Source: Chiua virens
Lineage: Eukaryota > Basidiomycota > Agaricomycetes > Boletales > Boletaceae
Assembly: GCA_019787685.1 (NCBI GenBank)
Contig: JAHNUO010000004.1
Location: 1,488,001-1,552,000 of the forward strand
DNA length: 64,000 nucleotides
Direction of reading: 5' to 3'
This document shows positions 50,735 through 60,039 of the stretch, piece by piece; position 1 is the stretch's first letter; every line of letters begins with the position of its first letter. Made by a program: the position numbers and the translations under genes. The notes under the pieces were generated by a model. It ran no database searches and was not told the origin of the DNA. It saw only the letters and a list, made by a program, of their open reading frames with translations.

Positions 50735-52606
50735 ATGGGCAACACAACCTCGAACTCGAACCACAATCGCCCATCCCCAAATTCGACAAGGCAAATCGAT
50801 TTACCAGCTCGTAGACAGTCCCAGTCCCATTCGCCCTCTCCAAACCCCAATCAACCTCACCGTTCCCTCCGCACAAAGAAAAAGTCACTTGAGCTGCCAG
50901 ATCTTGCCCTTCTTTCTTTGACTCCTGCTCATTCTCACCAAAATTCCGCCAATTCATCTCCCTTATCGTCCTACCGTCGGCCACCCAGAACTACTTCTCC
51001 AATCCCGATCCCGATTCCAGTTTCCAACAATGGTACCATGAACAACGCCTCAAATACCGGCACTTCCCCTCGCGGAAGGCAGCCCAATGTAAAAGTGAAT
51101 CTTACGCGGGAACCCAATACGTCCAACTTCTCGTCGGATTTACTCCTCGGAGCAGCAACCCTCGACTCATATACCGGTTCCTCACCATCACCCCCGTAAC
51201 CGAGGCGCCCATTATTTCCGAGGCGCCCCTCTACAGTACAACTCTACTCATTCCTTCACATCTCGCGGCCAAGCTGTCGTGCAACCTCGCGTACAAGAGC
51301 TCTACGCGGAAAGTCAGGTCGAAGTGACTCCACAGCCCGATCGACAAGAATTTGTCCAGGAGACAGTTCATTCCACGATTCCCCTCGCACTACACAAAGC
51401 CGAGGAAGAACTCGCCGCTGCGACCACTGATCCAGATGAGCTTGGACAACCGGCTTCTAATCATCTTTCGGAAGAGCCAAAAGAACTTGTGAACGTTAAA
51501 ATCACCTGGCATGGGGGCGGGAAATCTGTTGTGCTCGCCCGTGCTGGTGATGACAACTGGAAGGGCCGTCGACAAATGGAATCAGAGTGCGTCTGTTTAT
51601 TTCGATCTGCTCGTCCGTCTAACTCGCATCGTGTAGTGACCCACCTGCGGATACATCGTGGTCGACATGGGTCTCGCTCATGCCCGGAACGCACCATATC
51701 CGTTTCATTGTCGATGAACAGTGGCGTTTAGCCGACGACCTTCCAACCGCTGTAGACGATGAAGGGAGTCTGGCAAATTATGTCTCGGTCCCCATTTCTG
51801 GTTTGACGCCGCCTCATCGCGCTTCTGTTACCGTTGCGTCCCAGAAACAGACTACTCATCCAGTCCACTCATTTTGGTCGACCACGACTTCCACTCAGGG
51901 CTCAACGACTGATGCACCTTCCTCCGACGCCACGGGATCATCGTCCAAATGGACGGATGAGATCCCTGTCGGGCTGGTTACTGCTGCTCGTGAGGAAGAG
52001 GCTTACCTTGCGTACACGGCTGCTACGGAATATGACCAGCCAGGCTATCCCAACAGCCACCAACCCGTCCCGCCCCAGATATTCCGCCAGCCCCAATCCT
52101 ACCCAGACACCTGGACAAATTAATCCTGAATGTCAAAGTTGGACAGCCCCCACCGCCGAGGGGTCGCGAGCGAGAACGGGAGAAGGAGCGAGACAAAGAG
52201 CGAGAACGCGAGCATAGACGAAGACAGGGACGATCCCTACTCGGAATGACCAGTACACTATCACGGGACCTCTACAGGGAGGATAAAGCCGGCGATGAGG
52301 AGCACCTTCCTATTCCAATCACCACTGCCAGCGGGACGGATGTGACCCACATTGTAGGTTCATCGTCGGGAAACACTCGTCTCGGATTGGACGGATCCGG
52401 AATGTCGGATGATGCCAGCGTGTTACCCGTACCCTCTCATGTCGTACTCCATCACTTGAGTACGAGTGCGATTCGTAATGGTGTACTCGCTGTCGGGAAC
52501 ACAACGCGTTACCGACAGAAGGTATTTACACATGCCCCTGCGAACGGCATGATCACTGATCGACTTTTTTTAGTATCTCACCACCATTTACTATAAACCA
52601 ACTTGA
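50735..52606 (+). CDS. GAL83: SNF1/AMPK protein kinase beta subunit (Sip1/Sip2/Gal83 type)
   Basis: Scaffold of the SNF1 energy-sensing kinase that sets its location and substrate choice. The start MGNTTSNSN is at 50735 and offers Gly2 for N-myristoylation. A long Ser/Pro-rich leader is followed by the glycogen-binding CBM48: VNVKITWHGGGKSVVLARAG, DNWKGRRQM, and after an intron STWVSLMPGTHHIRFIVDEQ and WRLADDLPTAVDDEGSLANY. The C-terminal ASC domain shows LPRHLDKLILNVK, then, after an Arg/Glu-rich insert, VLPVPSHVVLHHLSTSAIRN, GVLAVGNTTRYRQK and a last exon YLTTIYYKPT* ending at 52606. Between EEEAYLAYTAATEYDQPG and the ASC domain the frame slips by one base (52035-52110) with no room for an intron. 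All domains are otherwise intact. Confidence 0.92.
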
Positions 52607-53086
52607 ACCCATCTTCGATCGGCACGGCAATACGCAGGACGTCGTCAGAATACGTTTCGGGAGATCGCAACTAAGCCATCCATCGGTATATTTATCCGTG
52701 CAATCACTTTGGTCGTTTCTTGGGATATTACCTCTAGATTTCCCTGATACACCCCATGATATATGTGGAACATCAGACACAATTTCATCCATGACTATAT
52801 CCTTCTATCTCTTCCATGCAGATGCGTGATCGTAGCGTGTATGCGGCATGTACACTTCTTGTTCTAGATTCTTCATTTCCTGCTTTTGCTGTATGTTCTT
52901 CCATGGTCATGATAGGTGTACTCATCAACATTCTTAGATTACTTACCGCCCAACCAAAATGTATCCTATATGTATGAATTGCACACTATTTTGATGTGAA
53001 ATGATAAGTATCTGAGAATAATTCAACGACCTCAAGCAAGCAGGTTGCGAATAGCGGAAATTACCCTAAAAAAGGTAAAAATCAAT
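52607..53086. other. Intergenic, includes pol III terminator side
   Basis: This is the 3' flank of the AMPK beta gene. At 53065-53080 the plus strand reads CTAAAAAAGGTAAAAAT, giving T-runs just downstream of the minus-strand tRNA, as expected for pol III termination. Confidence 0.5.
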
Positions 53087-53183
53087 AGCCCACCGCGAGG
53101 GTCGAACTCGCAGCCTTCAGATCACCGCAGGGATCAAACCCGCCGTAAAAGTCTGACGCTCTGGCCGATTGAGCTAGGCGGGC
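53087..53183 (-). tRNA. tRNA-Lys(UUU) with 23-nt intron
   Basis: On the minus strand the 5' acceptor strand GCCCGCC pairs with GGTGGGC (one G-U). The D-arm/A-box is TAGCTCAATCGGCCAGAGC and the T-arm/B-box GAGTTCGACCCTCG. The anticodon loop is CTTTTA|intron|A closed by CAGA/TCTG, so the anticodon is TTT (53147-53149). The intron, 53123-53145, lies after position 37, the canonical place. A T-rich terminator follows. This is a strong call without tools. Its flank is part of a tandem duplication. Confidence 0.9.
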
Positions 53184-54030
53184 CTGGCAGTGACGGCAAC
53201 ACGAGGTGATATGAACCAAACGCATCCGAGCAACGCTTTGTTCCAAACTATGTCCGCTCTGGACCTCTGGTCGCAAGCGGTGAAAATTGATCGGCAGGAT
53301 GCCGTGTTACAGGCTCCGGCGTCGCACCTGAAGTAATATGCACTGGTCTCACCCTTTTCAATACATCAATGTTCAATACTTTGTCCAAACTTTGTCTGCG
53401 ATGATCGCAAGCGGTGCACGACCATGCGAGACCCACCTACTGGTCACAAATACACGTATACATAACACCACAAAGGTGACCTCCCTCGCGGTATCTCAGT
53501 TTACGCTACAAGGGCACCGACCGGTTTCACTTACTCATTGAATCTGTGCTTTCCAGCGTTGCGGAGAACACGACTCGCCTCGGATATTGCCGGGGGTGGG
53601 ACCCTGAGTCTGCACCGGCCCCTTGAAGCCTTTTGAAGGTGACGGAAACTCTTCGGTATCCTCAGACCACCGCAACCGGAGGAATCTAGCCCGCTGTAAT
53701 GTCCGACGCTCTAGTCGATTGACCTAGGCGGGTCTATGAGGAGCATTATCAGGTAATATGACCAGTCCTGTCCTTTTCAATACGACAGTAGAGTCCGCAA
53801 TGAAAGTTGCAACTCGCAAGCAGTGGGGGGACCACTTTTTTTTGCAAGACGCTTCTCCCGGAACCCACTTGTCACCGACCGATTCACGTTGGAACACCAA
53901 GGACGGAGCTTCGGTATTTCAGCTTACAGTGCAAAGCCGTCGACCGGTTCGCAGATTGAAAAATCGCGCCGAGGATATTGCCGAGGGAACCCGAGATCCG
54001 AGCCCGAGCCAGGAGTCATCGACATCAATA
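53184..54030. repeat. Diverged tandem duplication of the tRNA-Lys flank
   Basis: Three related copies follow one another. Copy A1 is ~53184-53330, A2 ~53331-53640 and A3 ~53750-54030. Shared anchors include CCTTTTCAATAC at 53353 and 53772, GTCGCAAGCGGTG / ATCGCAAGCGGTG / CTCGCAAGCAGTG, GGTATCTCAGTTTACGCTAC versus GGTATTTCAGCTTACAGTGC, CACCGACCGGTTT versus CGTCGACCGGTTC, and CGGATATTGCCG versus AGGATATTGCCG. Between A2 and A3 lies a decayed tRNA-Lys copy. Identity is moderate, so the duplication is old. Confidence 0.6.
53660..53733 (-). pseudogene. tRNA-Lys pseudogene
   Basis: On the minus strand ACCCGCCTAGGTCAATCGAC then AGAGCGTC mirrors the 5' half of the intact tRNA, and the old intron region and TCTGAGG side are recognisable. 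The anticodon loop has changed to CATTAC, and the T-arm with GTTCGA and the 3' acceptor strand are lost. It sits about 550 bases from the intact gene. Confidence 0.6.
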
Positions 54031-54309
54031 GGGTGAACGAACGAACCACCCAGGGCAATTCGCTGGCACTCGAAATCGATGATTTTGAGACCGGGGCGAC
54101 GCACTATTTTCAACCGTGTTTTCCGCAACATTTTGAAAGCACCGTAATTGCTGTTCAAGGCGTAACATTACAGATGACAGATGGTGAGGCACATGGTGCT
54201 AGTTTAGTTACCATGCGGTGATAACAGGGATTCGTTCTCAGCCACATAAACCACCACCCATGTTGAAAAAACGCACGCTTCATTACCGCCCATTACCACG
54301 TCGCCAGGA

Positions 54310-54971
54310 ATGCACCCAAAAGACATCGTTCGCACTGGCTACGACCTCTTGTCGTACTTGTATCGCAAGGACCACGACTCCCCAGTCGACCACGTTCGTT
54401 GGACAGACATACTGCTGAAGATCCTGCCCGCAGAGGGTGCTCGTGTGCTGGAACTGGGATGTGGGTGCGGCGTCCCTGTAGCGCGAACGCTGGTGGAGGC
54501 GAAACACAACCTAATTGGGGTGGACGTCAGCGCCGTGCAAATCAAAAGAGCGAAAAGCGCTCGTTCCTGGTGGGCAGTTTTTCAGAGCAGACGTCGCCGA
54601 GCTCGTGCCAGGATCAGCTGAAGAAGAGGTGCAGAAAACTATTGTGAACGGTGGCCCCTTTGACTGCTGTGGTCGCATTGTACATGCTATTCCACATGCC
54701 TATCGAAGAGCAGGCTGCACTCCTTCGAGGACTCGGAAATTGGGTGAAGCCTGGTGGTTACTGTATGATGACGGTGGGCATAACACCATGGACAGGAGAA
54801 ATAACGGGATGGTTAGGAAGTGGAGATACTCGGTTGTGGTGGTCGCAGACTTCTGTGGATGAATACAGGAAGTGGGCTAAGGAGGGGGGATTTGAGATCA
54901 TCAAGGACGAGTATGTCCCTGAGGAATGGTCGGAAGGACACCAGTTTCTGCTTTTGAAGAAATGCATGTAA
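54310..54971 (+). pseudogene. Class I SAM-dependent methyltransferase, frame broken twice
   Basis: The start MHPKDIVRTGYDLLSYLYRK is at 54310. The SAM-binding motif I is VLELGCGCGVPVARTL, motif II IGVDVSAVQIKRA. Then, in a second frame, come ALVPGGQFFRADVAELVPGS and GGPFD. In a third frame come VVALYMLFHMPIEEQAALLR, WVKPGGYCMMTVGITPW, EYRKWAKEGGFEIIKDEYVP and EEWSEGHQFLLLKK at the stop, 54971. The switches coincide with an extra A in AAAA at 54553-54556 and an extra T at 54665. Removing the two bases would restore one continuous ~220 aa protein of normal family length. It is therefore either a very young pseudogene or a functional gene with sequence errors. Substrate unknown. Confidence 0.75.
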
Positions 54972-56079
54972 ACGGTGCCCCAGTTGAGTTAGATATGCAA
55001 ATTCCTCACGTTTTGGACAGTCTTTTGAGTAACTTGCGCCATATGGACAGCTCCCTCCTATCCTGGTTAATGTGTACAGATCTTGACTTACATTGAATGG
55101 TAATTAAGGCATGAATGATTATTCCGCGATAAGCGGAAGTACATCGATAATGCAGTAGTCAACGAGGATACTGTCCCGCTGGCTGTGTCATGAGGAAATT
55201 ATACGCCTGCCCGTGCATACATAAGTCACCCTGCGTCGCAGGAACAACCGGATTTCTCGTGGTCAGAGCAAGCACAAAACGAAAATGTCGATACTGGTAA
55301 GGATTTGACATACTGGAATTTCAGTTGTTCGTAGCTCACGTAGGAGGTGGTTTTGATTCAGGAGCTGCTTCGAAGGCTCGTTGTTCTAGCGATGGAATTC
55401 GTATCGCAGCGGAAAATATGGAATGAAACGGGCAAGAGGCGTCATCACAGTGATGCCCACTACGCGGAGTTCCCGAAATCATGGTCTACACGAGCGGGAA
55501 GAGAATTGCAGGAGATGGACTATATGTTCAGGATCGACCGCAGGCACATGGAAGGGCAAACGCAGCTCCAAGGAGAACACATACTGTGTCAGACGCCACC
55601 GAAGGTGAGAGGCAGCCATAGCCTCGAGGGACCGTGCCAGCTGAAGTTAGGAACAGTATCAACTGTACCAACATGAGGGGAGGAATCAAAGTATGCAGCG
55701 CGTGACCAAAAGGCGGGTCATGATTGTCAGTAATCCCGACCCCACCGACGACAGCGAAGGAGAATTTGAATTGTCTCAGAAGCCGAGTCGCCGTTTGTGC
55801 GTGCGAGCGACCAAGCTTTGGCAATTGTCACTGAATGTTTCTAGTTGAAGCTACTTTCAGTACCCGTTGCACGGCTGTCGTGTATGACTTGTAGTTGAAA
55901 CGGACGAGTTACACCATAAACTTGTACTTACATCAAAGTAGTAGTAACTTGGCTTTCCGGTCTTTCCCGGTCAAGTTCACACCACAACGGTAACGTCATT
56001 GAAATTTGTGTTCGACTTGTAGAGCTCCTCGCACGGCCAGTCCACATTCACTTGTTATTTATCTTCTCATCCCTTCGGC
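54972..56079. other. Intergenic region, ~1.1 kb
   Basis: A plus-strand 109-codon frame (55347-55676) and a possible two-exon start (ATGTCGATACTG at 55285, GTAAGG donor) were considered. They give no recognisable protein. Nothing is supported. Confidence 0.4.
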
Positions 56080-57036
56080 ATGTCTAGAACCGCACAACGC
56101 TTCCTCTCTTCCTCTCTCCGTTCTTCTGCCCTAGCCAACTTCAAGGTTGCAGCTCGTTCACCTCGTGCCGCGCTCACTCGGCGCATGATGAGTTCCGAGT
56201 CGCATGCCAGTCATGGCGGCGCGTCGAGCGATACGCCATGGATGGTGTGTTTTGCTTCCAGCACTCAGAGTGACATTGCTTAGTATATTCCTCCCCAGAT
56301 TGGCTCCGCGCTGGTATTTGGTCCCCTGGTAGGTACATTTAATGGACCTGTGTTCCTTCCTTCGACCTATCTGCTATACAGTTCTTGTACCTCGTGTCTC
56401 CGACGGCACGTAATGTGTCTCATGGACACGCGGATCATGGACACCAAAGTCACACTGTACGTCGCAACCCGATGTGAAGGCTTGGACGCCAGACTTACCA
56501 TTACGTGTCTGCAGAATAAGAATGAAGACGAGCATGCGGTACATTTCGCTCATTTTTTTCACTGATTTGGTGTGGTGACGTTATCCCTGTCTCTGTAGCA
56601 ACAAGTCGAATCTTCCCCGGAAGAGGCTGCTGTCCCCACCACCGATGATGAGGACACCGAGGTTCCCGCACAGGAGGTCAAAGAGTCGATGGCAAGGGCA
56701 TTTGTGAGTCTGCTTGTTGTACTTGTCCCTCTTGTTTCTTACTTTTGTGTCAGGAAACCGATTCTCCAAAAGACGCCCAGGAACAGGAAGTGGTTTTAGC
56801 GATGGTGGACACGACTCCTGAGAGCTCAGCTGTCGAACAGCAATCCCAGGAGGAGGCACCAAGAGATGCAGCGCCCTCGGAGCCCGAGCGAAACCCAACA
56901 CCAGCCGTACCTGCTGCGATCGAGGGGGCTACCCCTGCGACCAGTACCAGTGACGAAAAGACGCAAGGCACCGCTGTAAGTATTTGCTTGGCTTTTGATT
57001 CGACAAATGAAGTGACCCCAGGTGATCATAGAGTGA
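56080..57036 (+). CDS. Predicted mitochondrial single-pass acidic protein, unknown function
   Basis: The ATG at 56080 gives an Arg/Ser-rich presequence (MSRTAQRFLSSSLRSSALAN ... AALTRRMM) typical of mitochondrial import. A splice then yields one membrane segment (IGSALVFGPL joined to FLYLVSP), a His-rich stretch (SHGHADHGHQSHT) and an acidic, Glu/Pro-rich tail (VESSPEEAAVPTTDDEDTEV, ESMARAF, ETDSPKDAQEQEVVLAMVDT). The last intron (GTAAGT...CCCCAG) leads to a short end at 57034-57036. Six small exons are inferred from clean GT-AG joins. It is likely an inner-membrane protein with the tail in the intermembrane space or matrix. No family is recognised. Confidence 0.65.
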
Positions 57037-57424
57037 GCAGTTAGAAGCTTAAGTCCTTGCAAAGGTTAGATTTGTGCAACGTAGTGCACGGAAATGAATC
57101 GTTATCATGATGCATCATAAGTAGCATACCTTGTGCACAGAATGAACTCATTGTTCGGAAAAGAATGCATAATTCCCCACAATCACCGACGTTGCCTGCC
57201 AACGGATAGACCAGCTACGTAATTGTCTTAATGAAGGCAAAGGTGGTTTTTGGGCGGAATGATCCAGGACCGAGACATTGTAACAAGATAGGAACATTGT
57301 CTTTTGTCTTAAATTCCTCAGCTTTCATTGGGCCATGTCGTAAAACTTGACCTCCCCTTCCCTCCCTCAAAGTTGCTCGGCGAGCAAGCTCACCGTCGCT
57401 CGTTCATCGTTACGCTCGTTTGAT
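57037..57424. other. Intergenic, GH71 promoter region
   Basis: This lies between the acidic protein stop and the glucanase start. No coding signal is seen. Confidence 0.4.
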
Positions 57425-59203
57425 ATGCAGGCCGTATTCGTTGTACTCCTATCTCTTCTATTTTTTGTCGACGTCTGTCGTTCCGGCCCGATCGGCAACC
57501 GGTTTGCTCATAGACATATTGGACATGGCATCGCTTCGACGTCCTCTCTACCATTATCCAGAAGCAACTCAAACTCTACTAAATATGTCGTAGCCCATTT
57601 CATGGTCGGAAACTCTTATCCGTACACTCAGCAAGACTGGCTGTCGGATATTCGCCTGGCTTTCCAGAATGGCATCGACGGTTTCGCCCTCAACGTAGGA
57701 CAAGATTCTTGGCAGCCCCAACAGGTCGCAAATGCGTAAGTACCCACGGTACAACCTCAACTGAGACTCACCCTCGGGCAGATATCAGGCCGCATCCCAA
57801 TCCGGAACGGGCTTTAAGCTGTTTCTGTCATTTGATATGACGTACGTTTTGCTTGGTTCATTGTCGCTCTACCAGGGTTGTCCTGAAGCTTCGTCCTCAG
57901 TTCCCTTCCTTGCAGCAGTGCCAACGACGCTGCTACCCTCCGAAATTATATTACCACATACGCCTCGCATCCGAATCAGTTGATCTGCAACGGTCGTGTA
58001 TTCGCTTCGACCTTCTCTGGAGAATCTTGCCAGTTTGGTCAAAGTTCCGTTAAATCGGGGTGGTCCACGCAGTTCTTGCAGCAGTTATCCGGACAAAGTG
58101 CTGTCTACTTCCTTCCATCCTTTTTCATAGATACGTCTGGTTTTCAGAGTTTCACTGGCGTAATCAATGGAATGTTCAACGTAGGAGTTGCGTCTGTTGC
58201 TACCTCGCATTCTAACACACGTTTTTTTTGTTACCATTGCAGTGGAACTCTGGATGGCCCACGCAAGTCACAGCAGCTACTATAGCTGACTATACTGCCT
58301 CTGCACTTTCCTCGGTCGTCGGGGGTACCACGACCGACGAGCAGTACATCAATGCGTTGCAACCTATGGGCGGATCTTACATGGCTGCTGTGTCCCCTTG
58401 GTTCTTCACCCACTACAGCCCACAGACCTACAATAAGAACGTGAGTTATGTTTCCGCCTTGACAGACCTCTATTGGTTCTCACCTAGTTGATTTTCAGTG
58501 GATCTACCTCAGTGACGACCATCTATATGCGAATCGTTGGGAATATCTGATCGGAATTCGCAACCAAGTCGATATTGTTCAGATTGTCTCTTGGAATGAT
58601 TTCGGAGAATCCCATTACATTGGTCCTATCGAGGGCGCCCAACCCAATAGTCAAGCATGGGTGAATGGGTTTAATCATACTGGTGAGCTCAAAGATTTTG
58701 TTGTGCGCGCAGCATCAATCTATGTTCCCAAGGCTGGCTCAATATGACTTCATACTACGCTACCGCATTCAAGACGGGAACTTATCCATGCATCTCGAAC
58801 GACCAGATTGTCATGTGGTCTCGCCCTCACCCGGCTCTCGCCAGTGCACCTGATCCGGTCGGTCGTCCTAACAATTATCAGATCGTGAGTTCTCGTCTTG
58901 GTAGACATTCCATTTTGGATTAAATCGTTATCATTACCTCAGACATCAGACAAGATCTGGGCCGTTGTTCTCGCAACTTCACCCGCGACCGTCACGCTTT
59001 CAACCTCTCCCACTCAGTCACAGACGTTCAACGTTCCTGCCGGTGCATCCAAACTTTCGCTTCCTATCAGCGCCGGCGGATTCATGAAAGCAGTGCTACA
59101 AAGAAATTCTCAAACTATTATCGACCTTGAGCCCCAGGGTTTCTATTTTAATCCTTCGCCTTCTTCGTACAATTACAACGCGTTGGTCGTTTCATCAACT
59201 TGA
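57425..59203 (+). CDS. Secreted alpha-1,3-glucanase (mutanase), glycoside hydrolase family 71
   Basis: Cleaves alpha-1,3-glucan of fungal cell walls. The start at 57425 encodes a signal peptide (MQAVFVVLLSLLFFVDVCRS). The GH71 blocks follow in order: KYVVAHFMVGNSYPYTQQDW, IRLAFQNGIDGFALNVG, ASQSGTGFKLFLSFDMT, SHPNQLICNGRVFASTFSGE, VYFLPSFFIDTSGFQSF, VINGMFNWNSGWP, ADYTASALSSVVGG, GGSYMAAVSPWFFTHY, YLSDDHLYANRWEYLIG and VDIVQIVSWNDFGESHYIGP. They continue with YYATAFKTGTYPCISNDQIV and MWSRPHPALA, then a beta-rich C-terminal domain ending VVSST* at 59203. About seven introns are present. The length (~470 aa) is normal, and no carbohydrate-binding module is appended. Roles include autolysis and wall remodelling. 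Confidence 0.93.
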
Positions 59204-60039
59204 TTTTGTGTTGGATCTACAAGGGAAAAATAGAGCTAAGGAGACAGTGTCATAGACTGACTACTATACCCTTCCATGCGTACGGTTACGCGCTGTTTGT
59301 AACAGTAGTAGCTTGTAACAAAAGTTGTATACCAGGGAGTCAATCTTTCGTTACTAGTAGACTCTTGCATCATTGACTCAGCGGATGAATCTCACTCTGG
59401 ATACTTGACCTCTTCGACGTCAAACCATGTTGTATGAGGGGATGTTGAATCTATGCGAGTTATTCTTGCTCACAGGCTCATATCTTAGTCACGGTGTTGA
59501 TGGCATCATCCGAGAGCGAGCAAGGAACGCAATCCTCGGGTAATGCGACAAACATGAAACCTGGAAAGGCTTAATTCCAAAAGAAGTTATTTTCTGGTCG
59601 AGAGATCCGATCCGGTTACTATTGGTCCGAACTCTGTTTGTTGGGCCCACACTAGGTCACGAGTGATCCCTGAGGATACCATGTGCTGCTAGAGTCACCT
59701 ACAGGACCTAAGTTAGTCGCCGTGTTCCATGAAGCTTGGAGACCCTGTCAACTGTGATAGCGCGAGAGGCTGAGCCTGGAACGTAGGACCGAGCAACAAG
59801 CTTGACAGATATTGATGAAATTACTTCCAGAGGAGGAATTTGGTGACAGCATAGATGATGATTGGGGTCTTGTAGCGAATAGCACATACCTATGCCCACT
59901 GGCATAGGCCGAAGGACACGACGGCCCGGGGTAACGCTGTCAGCCGCATAAGTGAGTGTCTATTCAGAGAAGGAATTGAGTTGTAGTAGATTACGTAAGT
60001 GACCGTCTCGTTGACTTTCTTTAATCCCAAGGTACTGGT
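59204..60039. other. Intergenic region, ~0.8 kb
   Basis: This holds the GH71 3' flank and the helicase gene promoter. No supported coding sequence or RNA gene is seen. Confidence 0.4.

Noticed and set aside
55347..55676. 109-codon plus-strand frame with a possible upstream mini-exon
   Set aside because: Neither frame gives a recognisable protein, and the splice model is arbitrary.
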